DNA from: Botryosphaeria dothidea
Taxonomy: Eukaryota > Ascomycota > Dothideomycetes > Botryosphaeriales > Botryosphaeriaceae
Direction of reading: 5' to 3'
Length of the DNA stretch: 64,000 bases
Assembly: GCA_011503125.2 (NCBI GenBank)
Contig: WWBZ02000001.1
Location: 992,001 to 1,056,000 of the forward strand
This document shows, piece by piece, positions 24,133 through 36,446 of this stretch. Positions within the stretch are counted from its first letter, which is position 1. Every line of letters starts with the position of its first letter. Position numbers and translations under genes: made by a program. The notes below the pieces were generated by a model that worked only from the letters and a program-made list of their open reading frames with translations, made no database searches and was not told where the DNA came from.

Positions 24133-25235
24133 CGAGTTGCCAGCACGCGAACCCGATGGCCAGCCCAGAGGATTGTGCATGTAAAGAGCGACGATATTGG
24201 TGTGAGAGGAAGAAGGTACGCAGGTCGGATCCGGAAGGCCGCGCGTGCTATTTCATGAATGCTTGGACCGGGCCAGACGACAGAGGAAGAGGGTGGGCGC
24301 GAAAGTTAACCGGGGTTTCGAGAGGCAGCAAGATGGTAGCGCGTCGAGAACCAACAGAGCGCGGGTCGGTGCTGCAAGCCGGGCGCAGGTTCAAGGGTCG
24401 TTGTCGGAGCTGGCTATTGAACACCGTTTCGGGGGCGGACTGCCAGGTGCTCTTTGAGAAGGACTCGTGGCCTGGGGGGCGGCGACGACAAGGGGATCGC
24501 CGGCCAAGGGTCCTGCTGAATGCCGCGCGAGGCTGCTGGGATATCCGTGCGCTACTCAGCAAGGCGACTCACTGAACGCCTCAAGATGCCAACCTTCGCT
24601 GTTCCATTCAACAGCCACAGTAGCCCGTACCGTCGCTGGTTCGGCCTCCGTCACCGCGCCGGCGCTTTTCCAGAGATGCCACAGATCAACCATCCGCTCT
24701 CGCGCCCCTGGCGTACACGAGGGCTTGGCTCCATTGCCACCTCCACATCCGCGCCAACTGCAAGCCTGCATCGGCGCTTTACCCACTAGCCGCTGACTGC
24801 AGCCGTGAATCAGGCATTGATAGATGCATGCTCCGGGCGTACCCGCTCCGATGCTTTTATACAACGACAGAGGCGCATCATGCCTATTGAATGGTTGTAT
24901 CGGATTGCAGTGCTGACACAACCCTGTCTAACGTTTAGGTGTGCGATAAGGGAGCATCAAGAGTGTATTGCTCGTTGCAGGAGCCTAAAGTAAGCTACAT
25001 GAATGAGACGTAGCAGGAAAGCAGTGGAGGCCGTCCCATCGGCTCTCGATCCCATCCCTTGAAAACGCCAAACCCATAGTCCGCGCGCCTGCTTTTCATC
25101 AGCGACACAGAAGGCAGTTGTGAGCTAACCCCACCAAACGAAGCTCATGCGGACATCACGTCATAGAGCTGTGTAGGAGCCTAATGTGAAAAACTTCCAT
25201 GGAAACCTTGCAGAATCATGCGAACACGCCAGTTA
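24133..25235. other. Intergenic between KEX1 and IGO1
   Basis: A 1.1-kb stretch lies between two minus-strand genes. Open frames of up to 139 codons are present, but they lack domain features and overlap the start of KEX1. It should contain the KEX1 promoter and the IGO1 3' UTR. Confidence 0.5.
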
Positions 25236-25844
25236 TCACGACTGACGGATGGGCACAGCCTTGCCCTCTTCCTCGGCCTTGGCCTCGAGACCATCCTTGG
25301 CACCCTCCATCTCCTCGTCGTCTACGCTGGTCTCGCGGTTGAGGCTCGTCTCGCGGTGGATGAAGCTGCCATCCTTGACGGGACTGGTGCCCTGACCGTT
25401 GGGGTGATGCGGGGCTGGTAGATTGATGCCGCCGTTGCCAGTGTGAGGCGATGTGCTGTGCGGAATGTTCTCAGGAACCGGGTGCTCGCGGCCGATCTGG
25501 GTGACGCCGACGTCGTCTGCTTTGCCGGCCTTTGAGAGCGCGTAGTCGCCGCTGTCGAAGTACTTACGCTCCTGCAGTGCGGTAGCGGTCAGCGGGCGCC
25601 TCCAGCGACGTCGGTACAGGTCAGAGTGAGCATACCTTGAGCTTGTTCTGCAGCAGGTCCTTGCGGTTTGGCAGCTTGCCGTAGAGCCTGAAGAGACGCT
25701 GCTCCTCGGCCGAGAGTGACTGCGACACTGGTTAGCGATGCTCTATCGTGTCCTGGGTCAGCTGGCGCCCCGCGCAGCGGGCTCGCACAGCGAGGTCGAG
25801 TGACGTACGCTGATGTCAACCTTGTTCTTCTGATGGGGGTTCAT
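25236..25844 (-). CDS. IGO1: Endosulfine (Igo1/ENSA) PP2A-B55 inhibitor
   Basis: Endosulfines, once phosphorylated by Greatwall/Rim15 kinase, inhibit PP2A-B55 and so promote mitotic or quiescence entry and stabilise selected mRNAs. Three exons (25844-25809, 25719-25636, 25571-25236) encode 151 residues. The conserved core is LSAEEQRLFRLYGKLPNRKD followed by LLQNKLKERK and the hallmark YFDSGDYALSK, where Ser47 is the kinase target. The C-terminal ~90 residues are hydrophilic and divergent. The introns (89 and 64 nt) have GTACGT and GTATGC donors. The upstream region is shared with the divergent SFM1, 1.2 kb away. Confidence 0.93.
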
Positions 25845-27053
25845 GGTGTGGTGCGGCGGTGGTGCTGGGACCTCCAATAATTTCTGGTCGCAGGTCGAGG
25901 GGTCGGTCGCAGGACGCGGGGGGTTGGTAGTCAAGGTGCGAAGTCGTCAGACAGGGTCGCAGCGGGCTTTGTCCGCGGGAGCGAGAAATTCGGAGAGCGG
26001 CTCGAGAATGACGAGGAGGGTGTCGCAGCAGCGCGCGGTACACGTCAATACGGAGGGCAGCGTCCAAGGTCCGTGTTTCTGGCCTCAGGCAGGATTGGGT
26101 AGGTATGGACTGGCGGCTCCAATCACGGCACGGATGCTGGCTATATGACTGCACTGGCGGGGATGTGCTCGAGAGGCCGATCCCTGCGCTTTCGAGAGAG
26201 AGGCTTGAGGGACTAGAGGCAACGAGGCCGCGCTGGGCTCGGTGGTGGTGCAGGGCTTCCCTTATGCTGCGGGCTGGTCGTCTGCTTGCGCGGGCCGTTT
26301 GCTGGTGGAGCAAGGGAAGCTAATAGTGGGGTGGCTTGAACGAGGTAGAGTGAAGATTAAAGCTCCTTGCCTGCCTGCTGCTGACTGAGGAATGGACGGG
26401 TCGAGCTTGCCGGGCGAAGGTGAGCATGAGCAGTCGACGACAGGAGCGGCCTCGTCACTGACTTAGCCGTCCAGCTATGGCCGTGCTCTCCGCTGTGCTG
26501 GTCCGTCTAAGCCAGCGGATGTGTTTGGAGCAGCCCCGGCGCCCGCTCCATTGGCCACTGGCCGCACGTCACGCGGCGATTCGCGCCAATCGTCGTTGGG
26601 CTCCGCCGATGTCATCCTGTAAGGTCGTCCAGCCCGCAAAAAAAATATCATCGGCCAGCACCAGCGCGCCCAGGCCTCTTGTGCTGCCCAATTGAGCCCG
26701 TTCCTGCTCGCATTGCCCTCGCCTCTCGCACAGCCCTTGTCTGCGCAAGGTCTCGGGCTCGCAACCTTAACTCTGTCACGCCAAGCACACGAGCTGACGT
26801 GCTGCTGCGCAGGAAGCTGGTCGCGATCAGGTGCCCGCCGGGATTCCGCATGCTGCAGCGGCCGCGATAGGAAGACCAAACGGGCCACTGAAGCGCTCCC
26901 AGCTGCAAGATAGCTCCATCTGCTGCAGGCGGATCACACGGGACGACGGGTCCAACGGCGGAAGCCGCCCACACTTTTCACCTCCTCCACCCCAATCACG
27001 TGCCGGAATAAATTCCAACCGCACGGCCACGCAAGCCTTGATATCCCAGAGCC
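25845..27053. promoter_or_regulatory. Divergent promoter region, IGO1 / SFM1
   Basis: A 1.2-kb gene-free stretch lies between two divergent start codons and must contain both promoters. No strong consensus site stands out. Short open frames on both strands show no domain pattern. Confidence 0.45.
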
Positions 27054-27896
27054 ATGGCTACGCCAATCAGGAAGACGTTCGTCGTGGAGCACCTTGATCC
27101 CGAGCTCGAAGCCTGGTCGTCGCTCGAGTATGCCGCCATCGCATGGGAATCGCAGGCCTCCCAGGTCCGCTTCCTCCTGTCCAGCGTGCCGGAGACCCTC
27201 AAGCTGCCGGAGCATTTAGCCCACGTCGACGGGCTTGAGATCGAGCATGACAGTGTTGAAGACCTGTTTGACAAGCCCAAGGTCTGCTTGCTGGACCCGG
27301 CCGCCAAGCAAGAGCTAAGTCCGGCCGATGGCGACAAGTTCGATGTGTTTCTATTCGGAGGCATTCTGGGTATGCAAGCACGCTGAACAAGAGACGATTT
27401 CATGGGGTTGAAAGCTGATATCGTGCAGGGGATGATCCACCAAGAGGTACAACAAGGAACGGCACCTGCCCCGATTTGCTCATTGGCTAATGAGTCCGGA
27501 CAGATCGCACATCCGAGCTGCGTAAGAAGGGCTTCGAGGGACGTCGCCTGGGCCCAATTCAAATGACGACGGACACCGCAGTCCGGGTTACGAGAATGAT
27601 AGTCCAAGACAGGAGTAAGGCTGTGACGTGCGCTACATGCCGCAGGATGTCTAACGTGTTCCTTCGCAGTATCCCTTGATAAGATTCCATTTGTCGACAA
27701 TCCCGAGATCAGGGTTGACAAGCACGAAAGCACGGAAATGCCGTTCCGCTATGTCACGAATAAAAACGGACAGCCAATCATGCCCGAGGTAGGTATCTTG
27801 GAACGTCATAAGTCCGATCTGCCTAACACGTTGTTTCAGGGAATGGTCGAATTGATCAAGAAAGATTCGGAGAGAGGATTTGGAGACCTGCTCTAG
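27054..27896 (+). CDS. SFM1: SPOUT protein arginine methyltransferase Sfm1
   Basis: Sfm1 is a SPOUT-fold methyltransferase that modifies an arginine of ribosomal protein uS3 (Rps3) in yeast. Five exons (27054-27369, 27429-27446, 27504-27614, 27670-27788, 27840-27896) encode 206 residues. The family is recognised from FVVEHLDPELEAWSSLEY, the knot segment FDVFLFGGILGDDPPRDRT, LGPIQMTTDTAVRVT and IPFVDNPEI near the C-terminus. Exon 2 is only 18 nt but supplies part of the conserved GGILGDDPPRDR loop that forms the S-adenosylmethionine site, which strongly supports it. The length matches the family. Confidence 0.9.
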
Positions 27897-28103
27897 TGCA
27901 GTTCTATCACAATCATTCAAGAAAATGTATTTCTCTGACTTCAGCTACAACGGCCGAAGTCAAGATCAAGCTTCATTAAGATCGTTCAGGGTATCACTAT
28001 ATCGTACATGACTTAACTCCGCTCCGTGCTGCGCTCCCCATTCCAATATTATACCACTCAATACCTGTGGTGGCTACCCCTTCCATCCGTTCCACGCATA
28101 CGC

Positions 28104-28423
28104 CTAGTTCCCGCGGCCTATGGGTCTCTGTCAGTAGCTGTCGATGTATTTGCCAGGGGCATTGTATGACTCACCTTCTCGCCAGGCCTACGAGTCATGG
28201 TGCCCTTGAGCTTGAGCATAGCGCCCGAGACCTTGTCCTTGAGGGATGGCTTGCGCTTGTGGTGGTGGCCGGTGGTGACACCAGCATGGCGGCCGCCGGT
28301 GGTTGTGGTCTTCTTGGTGGTTGTGGTTGTGGTAGTCGTGGCTGCTCCGTTACGGCGACCGCGAAGCCTGCTCATGATGCCGGGCTTGCGGGCGGTAGTT
28401 CTGGTCTTGCGGGTGGCAGGCAT
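28104..28423 (-). CDS. Small basic Thr-rich protein, 90 aa
   Basis: Two exons (28423-28175 and 28127-28104) with GTGAGT...GACAG signals encode 90 residues. The protein is very basic: an Arg/Lys/Thr N-terminus (MPATRKTRTTARKPGIMSRL), a run of threonines with lysines encoded by an ACC/ACG-type repeat, then HHHKRKPSLKDKVSGAMLKL followed by KGTMTRRPG. I recall similar short proteins in many filamentous ascomycetes, usually with a longer conserved C-terminus; their function is unknown to me. No signal peptide or membrane span is present. The composition suggests binding to nucleic acid or anionic membranes, but that is inference. Confidence 0.7.
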
Positions 28424-29736
28424 GATGATAAGAGCCGTGAAAGTTGTAGCTGAAGCTTATCGAAGTGTGTTGAGCTTAATGGAGGAACCCGTTGGTATTC
28501 CCTTCAGGGCAGATATAAGAGGTGTTGTGGTTGAGTGTTGGTATCTTGAATGGATGGTTCTTGAGATAGCTGATATGAGGAGCTTATATATCTAGGAGCG
28601 AGCTACGTAGGCGCGGGGTGGAGTAAAACAGGGTTTCGCTGAGAATGGAGGTTGGGACGTCATGCAGGGCCAAAAGCAGGGAAAACGGATTGCCTTTTCG
28701 ACACGCGGCGCACGAGCCCTATAACGGAAGCGGAAGTGGGTCTCATGTGGCGCCGCCAATAGCAGACGTCTCAAGAGTTCATCTCTGTTCTCGCTGTGAC
28801 AGTGCCACGTCGCGCGCGCCTACACGACTCATCAAGCGCGCGCTTCGCAGCCAGCTGTCATGAAACGAAACGAACGCCCCATATTTCTGGTTCGCACAGT
28901 TAGAATAGTCGATTAATCCCGAGGGTCAAGTGCGTCGGCGAAAGCCTGTCCTCATCACACTGCGAAGGGACCGCGAGACAGCAGGCGTCGAGTCGGTCAG
29001 ATGGTCCGTGCAACTACGTCACCGGGCAGGGTCTCAGCAAGTTTGACCAACATCTATCAACCTTCGAGCAATTTGGCGCTTTGCACTCTTCGGGAAGATT
29101 TGCTTGGATCTTCGCTCCGTGGCTGATCAGTCCCCGTTATTAATTGGTGCGATGGTTATCGCGGCGCACGGCTCGTGTTCTAGAAGGCGACCGCTCGTCT
29201 GTGCATCCCCGCTTCTGTAGGGTCTTCCGTTGCATGTACGTAGTGTGGCAGGGCAGCGCAACTGAGTTTCGTGGGATCCTGCTCGAGCGTCAGAGCCCAG
29301 GTGACGGAAGAATGCAAAAGTATCATCGTGGTCTATCCTGATCATGGCTAAGTTCAGTCACCTGAGTCAGAAATGGTTCATGCTCTGCCGGGATCGTACT
29401 TTGGGTAGATCCCGCGGTGGTCTTTCAACACCATTTCGATTTTACTCGGCACCTTGAGATCGCGAATTGGAGACTGCTTTCTATCGCAAGCTGGTGAATT
29501 TCAGGTGATGTCTTCCCGGTGCTGTTGAGACGTCGTCATGTCGTCAGTTGCATCGGCGCCCGGCATAGTCTCCGATGATGTAAAGCCACCTGTACAAAAG
29601 CGCAGCGGCAACTTCCTTCCTCATTCTACGAATTGCAGCGTTTTTCAAGGAAAGGCTTTCTCGACTTGAATCTCCGAGCACTCAGTCTCAGTTCTTCGAC
29701 ACAAGAAACCTACGTACTACACAGTCAATTTCCACA
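28424..29736. other. Divergent intergenic region
   Basis: A 1.3-kb gene-free stretch lies between the small basic gene and the dehydrogenase gene, transcribed away from each other. It should contain both promoters. Open frames are short and featureless, and I see no repeat. Confidence 0.5.
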
Positions 29737-30775
29737 ATGAGCTCTCAATTCGAGAAGGGTATGCCGGCACTCGTCCAAGCCGCGGAGCTCGACTACTAAC
29801 ATTGTAAGGCCACATGCCTCCTACCCAGGACCAGCAGCCTCCGGGGCTTGAGTCCGAGCTCAAGGGGCCCAAGCCCCAAGACGAGAACGTTCCCGGAGAA
29901 GATGGCGGATACAAGCTCTACAAGGCTGCGGGAAAGCTTGAGGGCAAAAAGGCGTTGATCACCGGTGGTGACAGTGGCATTGGTCGCGCAGTTGCAATCC
30001 TCTTCGCCATGGAGGGTGCGGACAGCTTCATCGCCTATCTTCCCCAGGAGGAATCCGATGCCCAGGAGACGAAGAAGAGAGTCGAAGAGAAGGGCAGGAG
30101 GTGCTACCTCATGGCAACGGATTTGACGGACAAGAAGAACTGCAAGGCGGTGGCTAACAAGGCATTGGAGACCATGGGCACTGTCAACATTCTGGTCAAC
30201 AATGCTGCTTATCAAATGATGGTGAACGACATCCAAGAGCTCTCCGAGTAAGTCAGCCTGAAAAGGATATTTTGGCGCCTTGCTAATGTCAGTGTAGGGA
30301 GCAATGGGAATATACCTTCAACGTCAACATCCACCCCTACGTGAGCAATCTCTTGTGTGATAGGAAGCTGCGGCTCACACCTATGCAGTTCTACCTCTCC
30401 AAGTACATCATCCCGCACTTGAAGAAGGGAGATACCATCATCAACAACGCATCGATCAATGCATACATCGGCCGCCCTGATCTCCTCGACTACACATCAA
30501 CTAAGGGAGCTGTCATCTCCTTCACCCGTGGCCTCTCGAATCAGTATGTCAGCAAGGGTATCCGCGTTAACGCTATCGCCCCTGGACCCGTCTGGACGCC
30601 GTTGATTCCTGCTACGATGAACCACGAGGCTCAAGACCAGTTCACATCCCCGATGGGACGTCCTAGCCAACCAAGCGAGATAGCAACATGCTTCGTCTTC
30701 CTCGCCAGTACGGATTCTCAGAGCATATCTGGCCAGACGATCCATGCCAACGGAGGCGTTGTTGTCAACGGTTAA
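29737..30775 (+). CDS. Short-chain dehydrogenase/reductase (YhdF/GSP39-like)
   Basis: An NAD(P)H-dependent oxidoreductase of the classical SDR family, close to the group of bacterial general stress protein 39. Four exons (29737-29758, 29809-30247, 30298-30340, 30389-30775) encode 296 residues. The cofactor motif TGGDSGIGRAVA, the NNAAYQ motif and the catalytic Ser...YTSTK set are all present (INNASINAY and DYTSTKGA), followed by the VNAIAPGPVWTPL segment. The ~45-residue N-terminal extension with PPTQDQQPPG is typical of this subgroup. Intron 1 has a perfect TACTAAC-type branch site. The substrate cannot be read from sequence; a stress-related role is inferred from the subgroup. Confidence 0.88.
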
Positions 30776-31213
30776 ATGCAGAATCCAGGCATTCTTCAGG
30801 CGGTGGAAAAACGGTGCATCCAAGCTTCGGTATTATATAAGGCAGACGGGGTCTTTAAAATGGGTAGTTTCGGCCGACTGGCGTAGACGGAAATAACGTG
30901 TTTACGAGAATGTATGACCTAGTTTACTCCTCTGGAGATGATTGACTGTACTGTTGTGTGGGAATGTGAAAAAGTTTGGAGACGAGAACCTGCCAGATCT
31001 CCTTAGACGATGACATGATTTGTAGAGTTGAGGAAATAGAAATCGCATCATTCGTCGGGGGTGTTGCGGGGGATAGGGTCGAGGCTTCCAGTCACGTGGA
31101 CGCTATACCCTTCCGGTACTGGAGCTACGCGACAGGTGTCCCTGGGCGATCGACCATGGTGTTGCATTTCTGCCGACGACGCTCTCCGCCCGCAAGCAGC
31201 ACACCCAGAAACA
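30776..31213. other. Intergenic between SDR and p24 genes
   Basis: This 438-nt stretch lies between two tandem plus-strand genes and should hold the dehydrogenase 3' UTR and the p24 promoter. No gene or repeat is visible. Confidence 0.5.
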
Positions 31214-32105
31214 ATGGCTCGTTCAACGCTACGGATGCTGAGCTTTAGCTCGTTGCTCACTCTCCTGGCCTTCGCCGCATGGCTAGTCCCCGTCAACGCC
31301 CTGTACTTCTACATGGAGGGCAATGGCCAAAAGTGCTTCTTCGAGGAGCTCCCCAAGGACACGCTGGTCGTCGGTCAGTAAAATGCTTCTCATGTCTCTC
31401 CCCAAGCCCTTCGCATTGCTGCACCTGTGTTGCAAAAACCACAGCGTCATGTTCCTCCCCAATTCGACCCACCGCTCACCCCCGCAACCCGCTACTTTCA
31501 CAGGCCACTACAACGCCGAGCAATGGGACGAAGGGCTGCGCGCCTTCATGCCGAACAGCAACGTGCAGATCTACTACAGCGTCGAGGAGGTCTTCGACAA
31601 CGACCACCGCGTCGTCTCGCAGCGCGGCACCTCGACCAAGGGCAAGTTCACCTTCTCGGCCGCCGACTCGGGCGAGCACCGCATCTGCTTCTCGCCCATT
31701 GGTGCGGCCACGCACTCCGGCTGGCTGCCTGGCGGCCAGCAGGTCGGCAGCATCCGCTTCGACCTCGACCTCGCCATCGGCGAGACCAGCAAGATCGAGA
31801 GCGACGACAAGGACAAGATCCAGAGCCTCCAGGAGAAGGTCAGGGACCTCAACGCCAGGCTGCAGGACATCCGCCGCGAGCAGGTCTTCCAGAGGGTAAG
31901 ACATTTGGAGTGTTCGAACTATTACACTGGAGTGGTGCTGACAGTTTCGAAATAGGAGCGCGAGGCCGAGTTCAGAGACCAGTCCGAATCCACCAACGCC
32001 AAGGTCGTCCGCTGGTCGCTCATCCAGGTCGCGGCTCTGGGCGTTACCTGCGCCTGGCAGCTGTCGCACCTGCGCGCCTTCTTCATCAAGCAGAAGCTCA
32101 CTTAA
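31214..32105 (+). CDS. p24/emp24 cargo receptor (alpha-type, Erp-like)
   Basis: p24 proteins cycle between ER and Golgi in COPII and COPI vesicles and sort cargo such as GPI-anchored proteins. Three exons (31214-31373, 31504-31895, 31956-32105) encode 233 residues. The N-terminal signal peptide ends near PVNA. The GOLD domain follows, with [17 protein letters not shown] and a second Cys in HRICFSP that should form the family disulfide. A coiled coil ([19 protein letters not shown]) leads to one membrane span and a short cytosolic tail with FF and basic residues (AFFIKQKLT) suited to coat binding. The start after AAACA is chosen because it precedes the signal peptide; an upstream in-frame extension is not conserved-looking. 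Confidence 0.9.
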
Positions 32106-32593
32106 ACAACCGGAGCGATTGGCGTGGAAAAAAGGGCGTTGGGCTTGCGTGTACGAGGAACGACGACATTGGTTTCACACACGTTTTCTTTCTTCTGTCA
32201 GGGTACATACAGTAGGGCGGTCTCTGCTCGCGGCGATTGGTGGTTAGACAGTAACGTTTGTTCGAATGTGAATCGCAAGAGAGAAAAGCCATTTGTTTCG
32301 TGGAGCGGTGTGCTCGCCCAGCGTCGCGTGATGTCGAGTGGATGCTGTCGCTGTTCCCAGGTATATCTCTAAAATTGTATGCGACTATTTCAAATAGTCC
32401 GGCAGGCGTGGTGTATGATAGAGTGAATAATCAGTGTAATCAAGGGTATGAATTCACTTGAGGACGTGAGCGATTTCTTTATGGCCACAGATCGACCCCA
32501 TAGACTGCTTTGTTTAAAATAACCACGTTTGCAAAGCTACCGCTACTCGAGAAGGAGATAAAGATCAATATTAAATTTTACGACCGAGACCGA
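32106..32593. other. Convergent 3' region, p24 / MED5
   Basis: This 488-nt stretch lies between the 3' ends of two convergent genes. It is AT-rich towards the MED5 end, with a short palindrome near 32385 (ACTATTTCAAATAGT). It should hold both 3' UTRs. Confidence 0.5.
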
Positions 32594-35500
32594 TCAAAAG
32601 TTCAAGTCGTCGTCAAACCCCATGAGTCCGGAGAAGACGTCGTCGTCAGCCGTGCTCCCCGCAGCGTCCAAAATGCCATCCATACCACTATCACCACCGA
32701 GCCCGAGAGCGTCCAAGTCAGCTGCGGTATCCGCGCCGCCACCCAAACCGGCCGTTACGTCGAGGGTGCTTTGGTCGATGCCTGCCGTCGAAGTATTGGC
32801 GTCCGTCGCGCCACTGCTCGTCGCTGTCACGTCGCCCGCTCCTGAAGCAGAAATGTCCACGTTGACGTCGCCCATCTCGATGCCTTGCATGAGGCTGCCG
32901 TTGAGAGCGGCAGCGTCCGCAGCAGCCCCGGCCGTTGGGAGATGCACGCCCGCGGCGGCGGCTTCTGCGAGCTGTGCTTCGACGCGGCGGTGGAGGCGGA
33001 TGGCTGCTTCCGCAAGGCCCGGGTCGCTCTGCATCAGCGGGGCCGGATCGTCAAGTTCGTGCTTGAGCATCTCGCGGAGGTTTAGAGAACCTTTTCTCGG
33101 CGGCGTGTGCACCGGGACGTGCGAATTGAGCCAGGACACGGGTGTGCAGCTGTTGATGTGCTGAGGTGCGCAGATGACGTTGACGGCGATGTCGAGCGCG
33201 ACGGCTCCCGTACCGGCTACCGTTTGGTTTCTGAGCTCCTCGAGGATTGCACGGAGAACCTTCTGTGCGCCGACAATCTGCAAAGCGCTGAATATCTGGC
33301 GGTGCGTATATGCAGGAGGCGTCGGGTTGAGGTCAGCGGTGGAGTTCCAGCTTGTGAGATGCTGCATCGTGAACTTGATTGCGGAGCGGAATGAAGCCCC
33401 TGGATTGGACATCCAGGGCTCGAGCTCTGCTGAAGAGCTCCAGGGCGTTCGCTCATAGTCGTGATAAGTTCGTAACGATTCGAGCAATGGGCTGATGTCT
33501 GTTCGCGATGGTTCTCGATGCTGGATACTCTTCAAGCACCGTTCAAGCCTCCGAGATACCATGGAGACGATCGTACCGTGCATGGATTGTGCCTCTCCCG
33601 ATATTGAAGCAGGTCGGATCAGTCTGGTCAATATCTGCATCGTAATGTCAAGGTCGTGAGCGTTCTGCTCAAGAGCATTTGAAGTGATCCACATAACCGC
33701 GCCAACAAGAGAAGGTAGGAGAAATGTCTCGAGTAGGACTGTCTTCGTTAGTTACTCTGGACGAACAACAAAGGGTAAGGAGATACTTGCATTCCAAGCC
33801 CGCTTTGACTGTATCCAAGGGTAGCACGTCAGCAGAGCACGCGAAGATTGTTTGGCTGAAAATGGTGGGCACAAGCAGGTAGAAATCCTGAGGTCTGCAG
33901 CTCGAAAGGAGTTCATCACTGATGCCTTCCGGATCATAGAGGCCACGTAGCCAGCCGGCGAGATACTTGTTCTGATCTTCGGTGAGCTCGTCTGTACCGA
34001 GGCTCTTGTGGCCTCGTTCACTCAGTTGTATTATGAACGACCCATCCTCGAGCCCAAAGTCAAATGCCTTCAGGTCATGTCGGAACATGAAGGCTTGAAC
34101 GAGCAGGAGGACAGAGCCAAATTCGTCGTAGACTGGTTGATATTCGCCTTTAAGTAGTCAGCACTATTCTTTCAAGCGATGGAGCATTCCTACTTTGATC
34201 TTCATCATTCTTCCACGAATCCAATAGCTGGCACAAGGGTTGCAATATGCTCGCTGGAGAGGTATACTGCAGGATTACATCAAGCGACCGTGGTTTTCGA
34301 GACAGAGTGTTGCAGATAGTCTTTAGGGACATCGTTTCTCTTGTGGAGCAGAGGTTGCGAATAATCTGAGTCTCGTTAGACAGCTGTGTCCCTGCAACAT
34401 GTCAGGGGTTACAAACATCAACTATTGCTCCGACGATGGCGCCAGCATTTCCGTCCATTCCCTCAACCTCGTTCAAGAGTTCTTCAACACGCTCGAAGTT
34501 CGTTGAACACTGAGCCACCAAATTTTCCTTGATGTACTTTCCACCGACAGGTACACTGCTCATAGGAGTCTCTCCAAGGAGCCGCTCGATGCTTGATTCC
34601 GGGATGAGCTGATGCAAAGCACAGGCAACCAAAAAGTCCTGGCGGACATCGGAAAGTAAGCTGTTGACTGGTGCCATGTCGAAAGTTTGTGAAAAAGAAG
34701 GGAATGCATTTCGATCAATGCGGTTCAGCGCCTGGGTAATGCAGAGCTCTGGGGTAGTAGTTGGAAACATGGAACCAGCAAGGATTGCAACCAGCGTTGG
34801 GACCTTGTTGACGAGGAAAGAACGGAAGTTGAAGATCGTTTCATTCGACTCGCTCCGGTACGTTGCGTTCGCAGCAAGAACGTCGAATGATGCAGTAATG
34901 AGATCCACAGCCATAGATTGAAAATCAACCTGGACAGATGAGCGAAAGTCTTCTGAGAGTTGTACTATGACATACCTTGTAACGTGCATGGAGGTAATTC
35001 AGGATCATGTTGTCGTCAGTCAAAGGACGAGCAATAAGCTAGCCTAGCTGTTAGCTACCCAGCGACAGTGTCGGGTATATTCTACTCACCAAAGAGTTTA
35101 TGAAGACATAGAGACCGGCGCGAGTGTTGATAATCGGAAGATCCATGACAGTTTCGAGCTGAAGAACCGAAACATCTAAGCCGTGGCTTCCTGGCCCATC
35201 GTGCATGCCACCGCTTGCATGATCTGTAGTCAGAGAGTATTGCTTCTGGAGCATCCCAAGTCTATCTCCTAGCTGAAGAGAGGACTGGTTCAGATGTGGT
35301 ATGAAGAAGGTGAGGGACTCAGAAAGTGATTTGCGTTGTGCCTTTGGCAACGCTACCTCAATAACGCCAGCAACTTTGGGGTGCTCTATGGTGGCGATAA
35401 CAAGCATACCGAGGCCCACCAACGTTTGCGTTCGTTGTGCCTGACTACCATCTGCAAGCGAGTGAATGACCGACTCGGCCGTCTGAGAAGAATTGAGGGT

Positions 35501-35944
35501 GTTCATCCATCGCGATAACGTTGCGAGGGTCTTTTGCACTTCAACAACGCTCTTGGGTCTCTCGTTGGTGACGAAGGCCTTGGAAAGCCTGGCAAAAACC
35601 AGTTCTTCCAGCTCCGGGGTAATGTGCCAGTGCTGAGATTGTTGTTTCTTGGGTGAGCCGTGTGAATGGCCGGCTCCGGTTGCATAATCCCGGGAATATC
35701 GGAAGAGTGCGTTGAGGACTTCTGGAGGATTCAAAAAGTTGAGCACTAAGAGGCGCTCGAGATAGACCGGGATTAGAGGGTCCAAACAGGCCGTCGCCTG
35801 GGACCTGGGCCGCAGCAGAGCCTCCGCAAGCTGAGTTTCATCGCGGGGAATCCTTTTACTCAGTTGGACCGCGAGCTTCTCGAGCTTATCCGCACTGAGC
35901 CTGTTCTGGAGACATCGGTCGACAAAATGCGTCCACGTGGCCAT
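32594..35944 (-). CDS. MED5: Mediator subunit 5 (Med5/Nut1)
   Basis: Med5 is a tail-module subunit of the Mediator complex, which links activators to RNA polymerase II. The N-terminus MATWTHFVDRCLQNRLSADK and the following LEKLAVQLSKRI, the middle block LGTDELTEDQNKYLAGWLRG with LYDPEGISDELLSS, and the acidic C-terminus ending FSGLMGFDDDLNF are typical of fungal Med5. Several short introns interrupt it: 35039-35089 and 34930-34975 are clear, others lie near 34.4, 34.15 and 33.75 kb, and I did not fix every boundary. The product should be roughly 1000 residues. An open extension upstream of 35944 exists but looks non-coding. The C-terminal ~150 residues are Ala/Asp/Gly-rich and probably disordered. 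Confidence 0.85.
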
Positions 35945-36446
35945 CTGATGGGATCGCTCGATCTTGGAGGTAAGGGCGTCTGGGGATCCGAGGCGAGCGG
36001 AGGGTAAAAAGGTCTGGAAAGTATCTTCTGACGACGCCCTCACATCACACTCCTATCTCTGTCGGAATATTGCTCATGCACACGTCGTGATGTTCAAGTC
36101 TGGCGCGCGTTGATACTGACAGGTGAGAGAGAAGGCGCGTTTGTTTTGTGAAGATGGCCCAGGTGCTGGAGCACGGCAATGCACCCACTTAGTCAGCATC
36201 ACGTGGCCACATTTCGCTGCCAACATCAAAGTACGACAAAAAGCCGCAAGTTAGCCAATGCTTTCCAATTACGCGTATCATGCTAACTGAACATAAGAGA
36301 GCCCCTGGCGTGCGATAATGCGAGCGCTGATTAAGTTGCCGCCGTCACTTCGTCCTCGTCGGAGGGCCGTCACCTGTTAAACGCCTTGCTAATTATCACC
36401 CGGGTAGCTGCTGAGAACAAGTGCCAAAGAAAAAGATGCACATCAA
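35945..36446. other. Intergenic between MED5 and the gene at 36447
   Basis: This 502-nt stretch holds the MED5 promoter and the 3' UTR of the next minus-strand gene. No gene or repeat is evident. Confidence 0.5.

Noticed and set aside
31427..32215. 262-codon frame overlapping the p24 gene in another frame
   Set aside because: His/Arg/Gly-rich shadow; the p24 frame has signal peptide, GOLD-domain and membrane-span features.
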